Of a DNA stretch of 64,000 nt, positions 25,271 to 34,068 are shown in pieces. A program made the translations under genes and the position numbers. This stretch comes from CAVVJA01 sp963779485 (lineage in GTDB: Bacteria; Actinomycetota; Actinomycetes; Mycobacteriales; Jatrophihabitantaceae), in contig CAVZYJ010000018.1 of the NCBI GenBank assembly GCA_963779485.1, positions 294,136 through 358,135 of the forward strand, written 5' to 3'. The notes beneath the pieces are model-generated. The model was not told the origin of the DNA. It made no database searches and saw only the letters and a list, made by a program, of their open reading frames with translations. Every line of letters starts with the position of its first letter. Positions within the stretch are counted from its first letter, which is position 1.

Positions 25271-25996
25271 CTACCGACGCCGACAGATCCAGGTAGCGCG
25301 CAGGGTTGACGGTCTTTCGGGTTGATCCGTGTATTCGTCGGTGATTGCCGGTGGGCCGAAACCGGCGTCGGCGAGCGCGCTCCGCACGTCCGCCGTGCGA
25401 AAGAAGTATTGGCGATGCCGCTCGCTGAACGTGTCGCCGTCGCCCGGTCCGGTGACATAGATCGTCGTGACGCAGCTGCGGGCGTCGAGGTCCACCGTGT
25501 TCGTGATCGTGAAGTGCTTGCCGTTGGATTGGCCCGTGATCTTCGGATGGGAGGACGCGAACGCCATCATTGCGTCGGTATGGAGGTCGAAGACCAGCCA
25601 GCCGCCGACCCGGAGTCGGCGGCTTATTGCCGGCAGCGTCGCGCGTAGTTCAGCCGGAGTGAGATAGTTCAGTCCGTCGAAGGTGGATACCGCCGCATCG
25701 AACATTCCCTGAACGGTCAAGTCCGGAAGGGTTTGCTGCAGCAGATCGGTCTGCGGGCCCAACCGTTGGCGGGCGCGAGCCAGCATCGCCGGGGAACTGT
25801 CGAGGCCGGTCAGCTGACAGCCGAGCTTGACCAGAGCGGCCGACATCAGGCCAGTTCCGCAGCACATGTCCAGCACGGTGTGCACGCCGTCGGGATCTGC
25901 GCGCCAGAGGTCACAGAGGTAGGCGGCCCACGCATCGTGGCACGGATCGACCACGATCTCGTCGTACACAGCGGCCAGTCGTGAGTACGGCTTCAC
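25271..25996 (-). CDS. Class I SAM-dependent methyltransferase
   Basis: A 241-residue methyltransferase. TVLDMCCGTGLMSAALVKLG is motif I with the SAM-binding glycines, LTGLDSSPAMLARARQRLG contains the acidic ribose-binding Asp, and FDAAVSTFDGLNYL is the motif IV region. WLVFDLHTD ends the core. Substrate unknown; the N-terminus (YSRLAAVYDEI) is typical of small-molecule methylases. Start GTG 25996 has only a weak ribosome site. It is followed downstream by no obvious partner. Confidence 0.88.
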   Translation of the reverse strand: MKPYSRLAAVYDEIVVDPCHDAWAAYLCDLWRADPDGVHTVLDMCCGTGLMSAALVKLGCQLTGLDSSPAMLARARQRLGPQTDLLQQTLPDLTVQGMFDAAVSTFDGLNYLTPAELRATLPAISRRLRVGGWLVFDLHTDAMMAFASSHPKITGQSNGKHFTITNTVDLDARSCVTTIYVTGPGDGDTFSERHRQYFFRTADVRSALADAGFGPPAITDEYTDQPERPSTLRATWICRRR

Positions 25997-26022
25997 GCTG
26001 TCCGCGGGTGGTGCTGAGACGA

Positions 26023-26307
26023 TCAGAGCCCCAGCACCTTGGCCTTGGCGGCCGCGAATTCCTCGTCGGAGAGCACCCCTTGGCTATGCAGTTGGGCCAG
26101 GTCCTGAAGCTTGGCAATATCGTCGTCTTGAGGTGCGGCCGGTGCGGCCGGCGCAGGAGGCGGCGGGGCTTGCTGGGCCTCTTGGGGGGCCTGCTCGTCC
26201 TCCTTTTGTTGCCACCTTCCGGCCTGCCGGCGGGATACCCGGTTGGAAACGGCGGTGGCCGTGCCGGCCACAACCGCCGTTCGGGTGGCCATGCGTAGCA
26301 ATCCCAT
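26023..26307 (-). CDS. SHOCT domain-containing protein
   Basis: A 94-residue protein with a basic, Ala/Val-rich N-terminus (TRTAVVAGTATAVSNRVSRR), a Gln/Pro/Ala linker and a C-terminal SHOCT motif (LQDLAQLHSQGVLSDEEFAA). SHOCT is a short C-terminal oligomerisation-type motif in many actinobacterial membrane or stress proteins. Good ribosome site ggagc before the ATG. It follows the DUF6325 gene by 35 bases on the same strand, a pairing I have seen in actinobacteria, so a shared role is plausible. Confidence 0.85.
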   Translation of the reverse strand: MGLLRMATRTAVVAGTATAVSNRVSRRQAGRWQQKEDEQAPQEAQQAPPPPAPAAPAAPQDDDIAKLQDLAQLHSQGVLSDEEFAAAKAKVLGL

Positions 26308-26342
26308 TACTGTGTGCTCCGTTCTGCAGGCTGGGCGGTGGG

Positions 26343-26759
26343 CTAGGCCGCGGCGACGACGGCGTCGACCACGTCGGCAGGTATCCGGATGTGGTCGATC
26401 AGGACGGCATCTGCGTCCCGACAGGCATCGACGACTTTCCTCGCCCAGATGTTTTCGTACGCGATGACCAGTGCGGAACTGTTCGGTTCCAAGTCCTCCC
26501 GCAGCTCTTCGGCGTCCTCCGAGCCAAGCGCGCCCGGCTGAACGACGTCGATCGCGAGGTACGCCGGGCCGGTTTGCGCTTCGACGTCAGCCGCAGCGAT
26601 CGTCGTGACGACGCCGTCGGCATCCTTGCTGACGAACAAGAGATCGATGATGCGGATCGTCGAGCTGTCGACGAGCTCCATCAGCGCCGGCGCGATGCGG
26701 CCGCTGAACTTGTTGCCGGGGAAGCCGACAATCATCACGTCTACCGGGCAGAACCCCAT
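26343..26759 (-). CDS. DUF6325 family protein
   Basis: A 138-residue protein: PVDVMIVGFPGNKFSGRIAP, then VDSSTIRIIDLLFVSKDADG, and a C-terminal LVIAYENIWARKVVDACRDA. This is the pattern of the DUF6325 (DUF1269-related) family of soluble alpha-beta proteins, function unknown. ATG 26759 is chosen because gaggagg precedes it by seven bases; the upstream in-frame ATG at 26783 has none. It is the first gene of a pair with the SHOCT gene. Confidence 0.82.
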   Translation of the reverse strand: MGFCPVDVMIVGFPGNKFSGRIAPALMELVDSSTIRIIDLLFVSKDADGVVTTIAAADVEAQTGPAYLAIDVVQPGALGSEDAEELREDLEPNSSALVIAYENIWARKVVDACRDADAVLIDHIRIPADVVDAVVAAA

Positions 26760-27055
26760 AGTGCCTCCTCGTCGAAATGGCATAACCGATCGGACTGGGC
26801 CAGCTGTCCACCCTATCGTTCGCGCCGACCGTCACCTCGCCTCACCCGTCCGGGATGAATCCGCCCTCGAAGTGGAAGGTTGGGCGACCGGTCTGGTATG
26901 AAGCTATCCGAACCAGTTAGGCGGATTCGTGACTGCCTGGACCTGTGGTCTAGAGCGCGTCGGAGGATCGGCGACGCAGATCGTCGACGGCGACAGCCGG
27001 GTAGCGAGATCGCACTGCCGTTGTGTGAACAACCACGGCAGCACATTCCGGCCAG

Positions 27056-27709
27056 TTAGGTAACCAGCAGGTAGATGCTCTTCCCGATGAGCCAGAAACC
27101 CAGTACGAGCGAGCCGATGATGATGGCTTGATCGGTGTGGTTCTCGATCCAAGCCTTGATTCTGGAAAGGAAGGTTTGGCTCGTCTCGGGGCGGAAACCG
27201 GCGTAAAGCTCGAGCGAAATATAGGATGACGTAGCGATCACGCAGAAAGCAAACAGCGCGATGTAACTGTCGAAGCTGGATAGCTTGGCCTCCAGCACGG
27301 TGGCCACACCAGCAGCGATCAGTCCCCAGGGCTGGAGCAGCGGAGCGAGGCCCATGGCAAACCAGGGCGACATCCGATCCACTCCGGCCTGCCATTTGGG
27401 TGGCTTCTTCGGCTTCTTCGGCTGGCTCATTTTTCGACGTTGCCGCACGGCGATGGCGACCAAGCCAACCCCGATCGCGATCTTGATAGCCAGCCCGGCT
27501 ATCGAGGGCGCTGTATTCGGCTTGGGTGGACGATTGGCAGTGGCGAGAATTGTGATCGCAACCACGGCGGCCAGCGATATGAGCCAGCCGAAAACGAATG
27601 CGGCGCCCTTTCTTACCCCGCGCTGGGAGGCCAGCAGCACAATGAACGCAGTCAACGGTAGCGGGTCGAGCGTCACCGCGAGGCCGATCAGAATGAGGTC
27701 GAGCGTCAC
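27056..27709 (-). CDS. GAP (Sap/LysE-like) family transporter
   Basis: A 217-residue membrane protein with about six helices: LILIGLAVTLDPLPLTAFIV, AAFVFGWLISLAAVVAITIL, SIAGLAIKIAIGVGLVAIAV, then LAPLLQPWGLIAAGVATVLE, FCVIATSSYISLELYAGF and QAIIIGSLVLGFWLIGKSIY, with a basic cytoplasmic loop (RRKMSQPKKPKKPPK). This matches the GAP family, which includes mycobacterial Sap glycolipid-addressing proteins. GTG 27709 is preferred because ggagg lies nine bases upstream; longer in-frame starts lack hydrophobic or coding character. Confidence 0.85.
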   Translation of the reverse strand: MTLDLILIGLAVTLDPLPLTAFIVLLASQRGVRKGAAFVFGWLISLAAVVAITILATANRPPKPNTAPSIAGLAIKIAIGVGLVAIAVRQRRKMSQPKKPKKPPKWQAGVDRMSPWFAMGLAPLLQPWGLIAAGVATVLEAKLSSFDSYIALFAFCVIATSSYISLELYAGFRPETSQTFLSRIKAWIENHTDQAIIIGSLVLGFWLIGKSIYLLVT

Positions 27710-28139
27710 AGCTATGCCTCCAGCTCGAGGACCGGACCGGCATCGGCGGTACGCGGCCGCCGGCGGTGGTTGCGGCTGATCCCCGAACGCATGACTCGCA
27801 GTCTCGTTCGACGGGGGCAAGGTTCAGCCACCCCAGGAGGATGAACCTCAGGGCACAAACCCGCCGTCTGGGCAGCTATCGGACATGGCCGCGACGGCGT
27901 GGATGTGGACATGGCCGTGGCACCGTCGTCCCTGGCCTAGGCCCGGCCGGTTCGTCCGGCCCGGATGAGCCGAGTCCGACGCGGGTGGGTCGATTCTGGT
28001 AGCACGCCGTCTACCCATCCGATTGAGCAAAGCTGATGAGCTACGACCACGAATTCCGAATCAGGGAGCGCCATGGGCCCGGGCTCCCGGCAACGTTAGG
28101 CGAGGTGTCCCCTCGGCCCGACGGCGGGACCTCTGTGCC
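27710..28139. other. 430-bp divergent intergenic region
   Basis: Lies between the divergent GAP-family and BrkB-like genes. Contains an aggagg directly abutting an ATG near 27840, but the frame it opens has no family resemblance. A short GC hairpin (GGGAGC/GCTCCC, about 28064-28086) is near the BrkB-like gene. Nothing else is evident. Confidence 0.4.
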
Positions 28140-29123
28140 GTGAGCGGACGTGCTGAGCGACCGCGAGAACCCGAACGCGCCGAGGGCGTGACGTCGGAAG
28201 CCGACCCGGGTTCGAGGGGGACGTCGAAGTGGATCAGTCGCGCCCGGCACTACCAATCCAGCTTGGAGCAGCGTCCCACGGTCGGATTCCTATTTCGGTC
28301 CCTCCGTCGGTACAAGGAGATCGAGGGGAAGCACCTCTCGCTCGTGATCGCGATGAATCTCTTTGTCGCCGTGATCCCTTTGATCATACTCGGATACGCA
28401 ATTCTTGAGGCATTCAATCCAAACCGGAGTTTCGGAATTGTCGTTGTTCATGCCTTCCACTTGACCGGTAGCAGCGCGCGCACCGTCCAAGACACGTTCA
28501 CCGCCGCAAGTTCAGGCAAGAACACCGCCATCGGCATCAGCATCATCTCCCTTCTCATCACTGGCTTCGATATCAGCAAGACCGTACAGCTGGCCTATGC
28601 GCGCGCATTCGCCGTGACTCCGCTAGGCGGCATCCAAAAGTACCTTCGCGGAGCCACCTGGCTCTTGGTGTTGCTGGTTGTTTCCAGCGGCAGTCTCGCG
28701 CTCCGCTACTTGGTCGCTGGCCGTCCGATTTGGTTCCTAATACTCGTCATCCCGATCTATCTGCTGCTTCAGTTCGGCTTCTTCATCACGACGCCTCGTT
28801 TGCTGCTCGACCTGCCCTTTGCGTGGCGCGACCTCGTGCCCGGCGCGATCGTGAGCACGTGCGCTTCGGTGCTGGTCAGCGCCGTCTCCTCGTTCGAGCT
28901 GCACCGCTGGTTCCGGGCCTACGGGGATGCGTATGGCGCCTTCGGCATAAGCCTGGCCATAATCGCGTTCGTCGGCTTGATCGCCCTGTTCTGGGTGTGG
29001 GTTGCCACCGTGATGGGTGTGTACTGGGAGCAGAAAGCGGGATCGTCCGCGGTAGCGGCGATGCATGAGCTGTCAGCGGATCTCGCCGGCAGAACGGGCC
29101 GTACCGAGGTCCAGTCCGCATAG
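28140..29123 (+). CDS. YihY/BrkB-like inner-membrane protein
   Basis: A protein of about 327 residues with a charged N-terminal region and six hydrophobic helices, among them HLSLVIAMNLFVAVIPLIIL, NTAIGISIISLLITGFDISK, GATWLLVLLVVSSGSLALRY, FLILVIPIYLLLQFGFFITT and ISLAIIAFVGLIALFWVWVA. The HRWFRAYGDAYGAFG loop before the last helix is typical of BrkB proteins. Function unknown. The start is uncertain: GTG 28140 or 28188, with the frame open to 28023 and no strong ribosome site. Confidence 0.8.
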   Translation: MSGRAERPREPERAEGVTSEADPGSRGTSKWISRARHYQSSLEQRPTVGFLFRSLRRYKEIEGKHLSLVIAMNLFVAVIPLIILGYAILEAFNPNRSFGIVVVHAFHLTGSSARTVQDTFTAASSGKNTAIGISIISLLITGFDISKTVQLAYARAFAVTPLGGIQKYLRGATWLLVLLVVSSGSLALRYLVAGRPIWFLILVIPIYLLLQFGFFITTPRLLLDLPFAWRDLVPGAIVSTCASVLVSAVSSFELHRWFRAYGDAYGAFGISLAIIAFVGLIALFWVWVATVMGVYWEQKAGSSAVAAMHELSADLAGRTGRTEVQSA

Positions 29124-29167
29124 CTGGGCGGGAGCGACTACCGATCTGGACGGCTAACGGCTGGACG

Positions 29168-29199
29168 TGCGTAGGCTATGCACATAGGTGCGCATAGTT
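29168..29199 (+). promoter_or_regulatory. Three phased TGCnnnTAG-like half-sites: candidate autoregulatory operator
   Basis: TGCGTAGG, TGCACATAGG and TGCGCATAG begin at 29168, 29179 and 29189, with a period of 10-11 bases, immediately before the ribosome site of the ribbon-helix-helix gene. The segment also contains the inverted pair CTATGC/GCATAG (29176-29181 and 29192-29197) and a TAGGCT -10-like hexamer at 29172. Tandem half-sites one helical turn apart are typical of ribbon-helix-helix repressor operators, so autoregulation is likely. Inferred. Confidence 0.5.
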
Positions 29200-29212
29200 C
29201 CTGGAGGCGGTT

Positions 29213-30556
29213 ATGGGTCGGGCGAACGTCTACCTACCGGATGAACTGGAACGCCGGGTGAAAGCGGCGCAAATCCCGATCTCCGAGGTGTGTCAACGGG
29301 CGCTGCTCGCGGCGGTCGAGGTCGCGGAGAGCGGCGACGGCCGCTGGGACGACGCGCTCCGCAAACAGCTGCGGCTGGGCCGGGCCGCGGGGGAGTCGTG
29401 GGCCGCATCCGCGTCGCCGGGACAGCTGCTCGCGCTGGTACGCAACCCGCATCTGGAGGAGATCCCAGCCGAAGCGCTGCCTGACGATCTGTACTCGCTC
29501 ACCGGCGAGCAGAGCCTGGCCTGGGAGGCCGGGTTCAGCGCGGAAGTGCGCGCGGCCGCGGCGGCAGCGGTGTCCGCTGAGCGCCTGGTCGAGGCGCCGC
29601 CCGAGGACGCGGATCCAGGCGGGTCGTCCCAGGACTCGGTCCTTGACGTGCAGCTCGTGACGACGGAGGAGAAGTCCGAGGCCGACTCGGAACTCGGCGA
29701 TGACTCGGGTTGTCGGATCGGCGCGACGGTCGATGGCGCGGCGGTGTCCTTCGATCCGCACGCGGCGGTCCGGGCGGGCAAGAGTCCGCTGTTCGCGATC
29801 TTGGGGCAGGGCGATCTGCGGGCTCGGCTGACGTTAAGCGTGGCGCAGGACGCCGCGTCGCGGGGCGCCGCGGTGGTGCTGCTCGACCTGTCCGGCCGCC
29901 TCAGCGCTCGGGCCCGAGGCTTAGGTAAGAACGTGCGAGTCGTCCGGCCACCGGTTCCGACGATGCCGGCGTTCGACGACCTCGCGAGCGGCGCGGTCGG
30001 ATTGGGCGGGCTGTGGGAGATGCTGTCCGGGCTGTCCGCCGGCGGTGGCCTGGGTGGCCTGCTCGGTTCTGGGAGCCAGCAACTCCCGCCGCCCGGTCAT
30101 GTCACCGTGCTGGATATCGCCGCTGAGGGGGGACTGGCCAGCGCAATGGCCGCGGCGCAGGCCGCGCACCTGCTCAGCCAGCTGGCGACCCGGGCCGACC
30201 ATCCGCGACTCGTGCAGATCGACCTGCCCAGCACGATCAGCGTGCCGGCGCCGCTTGCCGCCCAACTCCAGCGGGTGATCCGCGCCGCCCGGGAACGCAA
30301 CGCCGCGCTCGGCCTGTCGGCCGAGAGCGCTCGGGTCCTGACCGACTTCACCGGCATCGGCTCCTTGCTGTCCACGGTCTTCGCCTTCGCGACCAGCGAT
30401 CCGGTCGAGGCCGATCGGCTCCGCGATCTTCTCGGCGCCGGCGCCCCCATCCTCGTCAACGCGCCCGGCACCGTTGGCGCCGCCGACGAACCGACCTGGG
30501 TCGTCATGCGCGACCTCGACGGACGCCTCGGCCAGGTCCGGCTGGACGTCGGGTAG
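29213..30556 (+). CDS. Ribbon-helix-helix protein fused to a degenerate HerA/TraG-like ATPase domain
   Basis: A 447-residue protein. Residues 1-36 (RANVYLPDELERRVKAAQIP then SEVCQRALLAAVE) are a CopG/Arc-type ribbon-helix-helix DNA-binding domain. An acidic linker follows to about residue 165. The C-terminal 280 residues resemble HerA/VirB4/TraG ATPases: LFAILGQGDLRARLTLSVAQ stands where the Walker A loop would be but lacks GKS/T, DHPRLVQIDLP fits Walker B, and VIRAARERNAALGLSAESAR then FAFATSDPVEADRLRDLLG fit the late motifs. Probably a non-catalytic ATPase-like regulator. Start is fixed by ctggagg before the ATG. Confidence 0.7.
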   Translation: MGRANVYLPDELERRVKAAQIPISEVCQRALLAAVEVAESGDGRWDDALRKQLRLGRAAGESWAASASPGQLLALVRNPHLEEIPAEALPDDLYSLTGEQSLAWEAGFSAEVRAAAAAAVSAERLVEAPPEDADPGGSSQDSVLDVQLVTTEEKSEADSELGDDSGCRIGATVDGAAVSFDPHAAVRAGKSPLFAILGQGDLRARLTLSVAQDAASRGAAVVLLDLSGRLSARARGLGKNVRVVRPPVPTMPAFDDLASGAVGLGGLWEMLSGLSAGGGLGGLLGSGSQQLPPPGHVTVLDIAAEGGLASAMAAAQAAHLLSQLATRADHPRLVQIDLPSTISVPAPLAAQLQRVIRAARERNAALGLSAESARVLTDFTGIGSLLSTVFAFATSDPVEADRLRDLLGAGAPILVNAPGTVGAADEPTWVVMRDLDGRLGQVRLDVG

Positions 30557-30590
30557 GCATCGCCGACGCCGACGCGCTACAGCGTGGCGG

Positions 30591-31583
30591 TCAGGCGCTC
30601 TCGCGTTCGACCAGGCTGAAATGCATCGACGAAGGGCCGTCCAGTACCGGACCGCCGTCCATGGTCGCCTTGGCGCGGGTCCAGAGCTGGCGGGCGAAGT
30701 CGATCACATGCGGTCGGATCGTGGTCAGCGCTGGCCGGATGAACGCGCTCATCGGCTCGTCGTCCAGGCCTATGACCGCCAGGTCACCCGGCACGTTGAG
30801 TCCCACCCGGTCGGCAGCGGCGAGACAGGCCGCAGCACAAACGTCGTTGTAGCAGGCCACCGCCGTCACCGGATCGGGGCGGCCGGTCCAGTCGCGGAGC
30901 ACCGGGGCCAGCTCGTCGATCGAGATGTTGTCGAGCGCCGGGAGTTCGGCAACCGGCGGCGGATCCAAACCCAGCCCCGCGCAGGTCGCGAGCACCCCGG
31001 CCAGCCGTGGCTCAGCGAACATCGTCAGCAGAGGGTCGGTCGTGGTCAGGTAGCCGACCTGCCGGTGACCGCGCGTAGCGAGATGACGAATCTGGAGGGC
31101 GGCGCCGCGGTCGACCTGGTGGGCGTCGCCACCGACGTCGGTCGCGACGTTCGGAATACGAGCCCGCGCCAGCAGCGCGCGCTGGTCGTCGTCCAGCTGG
31201 CCCAGCGTGATTGCGAAGGCCGGCTCCAGATGCGCGAGGGTAGCGGCAAGGTCGCGGGGATCGTGCTGCTGCCACAACACCAGAGATCGGCCGCTCGCTG
31301 CCACCTCCGACGCGAGGGTGTCGATCAGGATGGCGAGGTTGGTGCCGTACGGGATGCCGGTGTTGATGAACAGCACGAGCCTTGACTCGCCGGCGCGCAG
31401 CGCCCGCGCGGCGACGTGCGGCGTGTAGTCCAATTCCTCCGCCGCTGCGAGCACCCGCTGCCGGGTTGCGTCGGGGATCGACTGGTGCGGAGAGTTGTTG
31501 AGCACGTAACTGACCGTCGCGCGGGAGACCCCGGCCCGGCGGGCCACGTCGGCGCTCGTCGGTCGACGCCCGGGAAGCATCAT
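30591..31583 (-). CDS. LacI family transcriptional regulator
   Basis: A 330-residue regulator. The helix-turn-helix and hinge (TSADVARRAGVSRATVSYVL, then YTPHVAARALRAGES) are followed by a periplasmic-binding-protein-like sensor domain: FINTGIPYGTNLAILIDTLA, AVACYNDVCAAACLAAADRV and VPGDLAVIGLDDEPMSAFI. Such proteins repress sugar-use genes until a sugar binds. It is divergent from the GH3 glucosidase gene, its likely target, with a near-perfect palindrome between them. ATG 31583 has gagga upstream; a second ATG follows immediately. Confidence 0.92.
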   Translation of the reverse strand: MMLPGRRPTSADVARRAGVSRATVSYVLNNSPHQSIPDATRQRVLAAAEELDYTPHVAARALRAGESRLVLFINTGIPYGTNLAILIDTLASEVAASGRSLVLWQQHDPRDLAATLAHLEPAFAITLGQLDDDQRALLARARIPNVATDVGGDAHQVDRGAALQIRHLATRGHRQVGYLTTTDPLLTMFAEPRLAGVLATCAGLGLDPPPVAELPALDNISIDELAPVLRDWTGRPDPVTAVACYNDVCAAACLAAADRVGLNVPGDLAVIGLDDEPMSAFIRPALTTIRPHVIDFARQLWTRAKATMDGGPVLDGPSSMHFSLVERESA

Positions 31584-31624
31584 GTCCTCGTTCCGCCACG
31601 AAAATGAGAGTTCGCTTCCTCCAT

Positions 31625-31640
31625 ACTGACACGTGCCAGT
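31625..31640. promoter_or_regulatory. 16-bp palindrome: candidate LacI-family operator
   Basis: ACTGACACGTGCCAGT is symmetric except for one base pair (A at position 5 against C at 12) and has the CG centre usual for LacI-family sites. It lies 42 bases upstream of the LacI start and 123 bases upstream of the GH3 start. A direct repeat TTACACGA (31714-31721 and 31727-31734) closer to the GH3 gene may be an additional site or promoter part. Confidence 0.5.
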
Positions 31641-31762
31641 TGTCCAGTCGGCGAGGAGGTCGGCGGCCAGCGAGCCTTGCGCCGGGCCCGGGGCTATGCA
31701 ACCATTGAGGCACTTACACGAGTCAGTTACACGATAAAGCCTCACGGAAGCAAGGAGCATCA

Positions 31763-34039
31763 ATGCCCGCTCACTCGGCGCCGGTATCCGGCCCGATTCG
31801 CCTGACCGATGCCGACGTGTCCGAGCGCGTCGACGCACTGATCGCAGCGCTGAGCGTGGCCGAGAAGGCTGGACAGCTCACCCAGTACTTCTACTTCAAC
31901 CTTCCGCCGGCGCAGGACGTCGACACGACGCTCGATGTCGACCTGTCGCGGCAGCCGGCGATGGTGGAGGCCGCGCTGGCCGACGGCGCGGTCGGGTCGT
32001 TGCTGTTCGTCCGCGATCCGGCGGAGGCGAACCGGCTGCAGCGGTTGACCATCGAAGGCAACCGGCTCGGAATCCCCGCGCTGTTCGGATTCGACGTGAT
32101 CCACGGCCTGCGCACGATCCTGCCGGTGCCGATCGCGATGGCCGCTTCCTGGGATCCGGCGACGATCGAGCGAGGTCAGGCGGTCGCCGCCCGTGAGGCG
32201 CGGGCGGTCGGGATCCACTGGGCGTTCGCGCCGATGGTCGACATCGCCCGTGATCCGCGCTGGGGCCGGATCATCGAGGGCGCCGGCGAGGACCCGTACC
32301 TCGGGTCGGTGGTCGCCGTTGCCCAGGTGCGGGGTTTCCAGGGTGACGGGCTCGGCTCCCCCGATCGGATCATCGCCGGGCCGAAGCATCTCGCCGGCTA
32401 CGGCGCCGCGTTGGGTGGGCGTGACTACGACGAGGTCAACCTCTCCGACTCCGAGCTATGGAACGTCTACCTGCCCCCGTTCCGAGCAGCCGTCGAGGCC
32501 GGTGCCGGGAACATCATGAGCGCGTACATGGACCTCAACGGCGTACCAGCCACCGGCAACCGCTGGCTGATCACCGATGTGCTGCGGGAGACATGGGGGT
32601 TCGACGGATTCGTCGTCAGCGACGCCCAGGCCGTGCACGACCTGCGCACGCACCGTTTCGCGGCCGACCTGACCGACGCCGGGGCCGGGGCGCTGCGAGC
32701 CGGCCTCGACCTGGAGATGGCGCTCAACGACGCCGCATACGCCCATTTGCCGGAAGCCATCGAGCTTGGCTTGGTCGACGAGGAGGCGCTCGACGCCGCC
32801 GTTCGGCGGGTCCTGACCGCGAAGGTCCGGATGGGGCTGCTCGACGACCCGTATGTGGACGAGGACCGGGCCCAGGAGGTCCTCGCCGACCCGACCCATC
32901 GCGACGTGGCCCGCATTGCGGCGCAGCGGTCGGTGGTTCTGCTTCGCAACGAGGGTGACCTGCTACCGCTCACCAACCCCGGCTCCATCGCGGTGATCGG
33001 CCCACTGGCGGACTCGAAGCGGGACACCATCGGCCCCTGGGTCTTCGACTTCGATCTCGACGAGACCGTGACCGTCCTGGAAGGAATCCGGGACCGGGCC
33101 GACGCCAGCGTCCAAGTCGGCTACGCGCCCGGCATTCGTCCGGCCCAGCGGACCTTCCCGTCCATGTTCGACATGTTCGGCAACAACGCCCCCGTCGACC
33201 CGACTGACTTTGACGACGAGGCCGAACTCGAGCGCGCCGTCACCGTCGCCGGTGCGGCCGACATTGCGGTGGTCGTCCTCGGCGAGTGGCAGAACATGAT
33301 CGGCGAATCGGCCTCGCGGTCCGACCTCGAGCTGCCCGGTGGGCAGCTCGCGCTGCTGCAGGCCGTTGTGGCCACCGGTACGCCGGTCGTGCTTTTGATC
33401 ATGAACGGTCGACCGCTTGACCTGCGCTGGGCGGCCGAGAACGTCCCGGCGATCGTCGACATCTGGTACCCCGGCACCCTCGGTGGCGCCGCCGTTGCCG
33501 ACGTGCTCTTCGGTGACGTCGCACCGGGCGGCAAGCTGCCGTTCAGCTGGCCGCGTACGGTCGGCCAGGTTCCGATGATCTACTCCCACACCCGCTCCCA
33601 CGCACCCGATAACCAGGGCCGGCGCTACTGGGACGAGGCGAGCACACCGCTGTTCCCGTTCGGGCACGGCCTGTCCTACAGCCGATTCGAGTACAGCGAC
33701 CTGGCGTTGGACCGCAGCCAGATTGAGGTCGGCGAGACAATCACCGTGTCGGTGACCGTGACTAATGTGGGCGAACGCGCCGCCGATGAGGTCGCCCAGC
33801 TCTACATCCACCAACGACACGGGTCAGCGTCCCGGCCGGTCCGCGAGCTCAAGGGGTTCCAACGGATCACCCTCGCCGCCGGCGAGTCTCGGACCCTGAC
33901 GTTCCCGCTCGGCCCCGACGAACTCCGCTACTGGAGTGCGGCAACTCGGGACTGGGTGATCGAGACGACTGCGATCGACGTCTTCGTCGGCGGCGACTCG
34001 GCCGCGGAGCTGACCACCAGTTTCACGATCGGCAGCTGA
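31763..34039 (+). CDS. Glycoside hydrolase family 3 beta-glucosidase (BglX-like)
   Basis: A 758-residue enzyme without a signal peptide, so probably cytoplasmic. GFDVIHGLRTILPVPIAMAA and FAPMVDIARDPRWGRIIEGA mark the GH3 N-terminal barrel, GPKHLAGYGAALGGRDYD the KH motif, and FVVSDAQAV contains nucleophile Asp287. GESASRSDLELPGGQ in the second domain holds the presumed acid/base Glu. The last 100 residues form the fibronectin-III-like domain (VGERAADEVAQLYIHQRHGS). It hydrolyses beta-linked glucosides or xylosides taken into the cell. First gene of an operon with the MFS gene, under the divergent LacI regulator. Confidence 0.93.
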   Translation: MPAHSAPVSGPIRLTDADVSERVDALIAALSVAEKAGQLTQYFYFNLPPAQDVDTTLDVDLSRQPAMVEAALADGAVGSLLFVRDPAEANRLQRLTIEGNRLGIPALFGFDVIHGLRTILPVPIAMAASWDPATIERGQAVAAREARAVGIHWAFAPMVDIARDPRWGRIIEGAGEDPYLGSVVAVAQVRGFQGDGLGSPDRIIAGPKHLAGYGAALGGRDYDEVNLSDSELWNVYLPPFRAAVEAGAGNIMSAYMDLNGVPATGNRWLITDVLRETWGFDGFVVSDAQAVHDLRTHRFAADLTDAGAGALRAGLDLEMALNDAAYAHLPEAIELGLVDEEALDAAVRRVLTAKVRMGLLDDPYVDEDRAQEVLADPTHRDVARIAAQRSVVLLRNEGDLLPLTNPGSIAVIGPLADSKRDTIGPWVFDFDLDETVTVLEGIRDRADASVQVGYAPGIRPAQRTFPSMFDMFGNNAPVDPTDFDDEAELERAVTVAGAADIAVVVLGEWQNMIGESASRSDLELPGGQLALLQAVVATGTPVVLLIMNGRPLDLRWAAENVPAIVDIWYPGTLGGAAVADVLFGDVAPGGKLPFSWPRTVGQVPMIYSHTRSHAPDNQGRRYWDEASTPLFPFGHGLSYSRFEYSDLALDRSQIEVGETITVSVTVTNVGERAADEVAQLYIHQRHGSASRPVRELKGFQRITLAAGESRTLTFPLGPDELRYWSAATRDWVIETTAIDVFVGGDSAAELTTSFTIGS

Positions 34040-34068
34040 TCGTCGGGCCTATCGATCCAGGACTTGCT

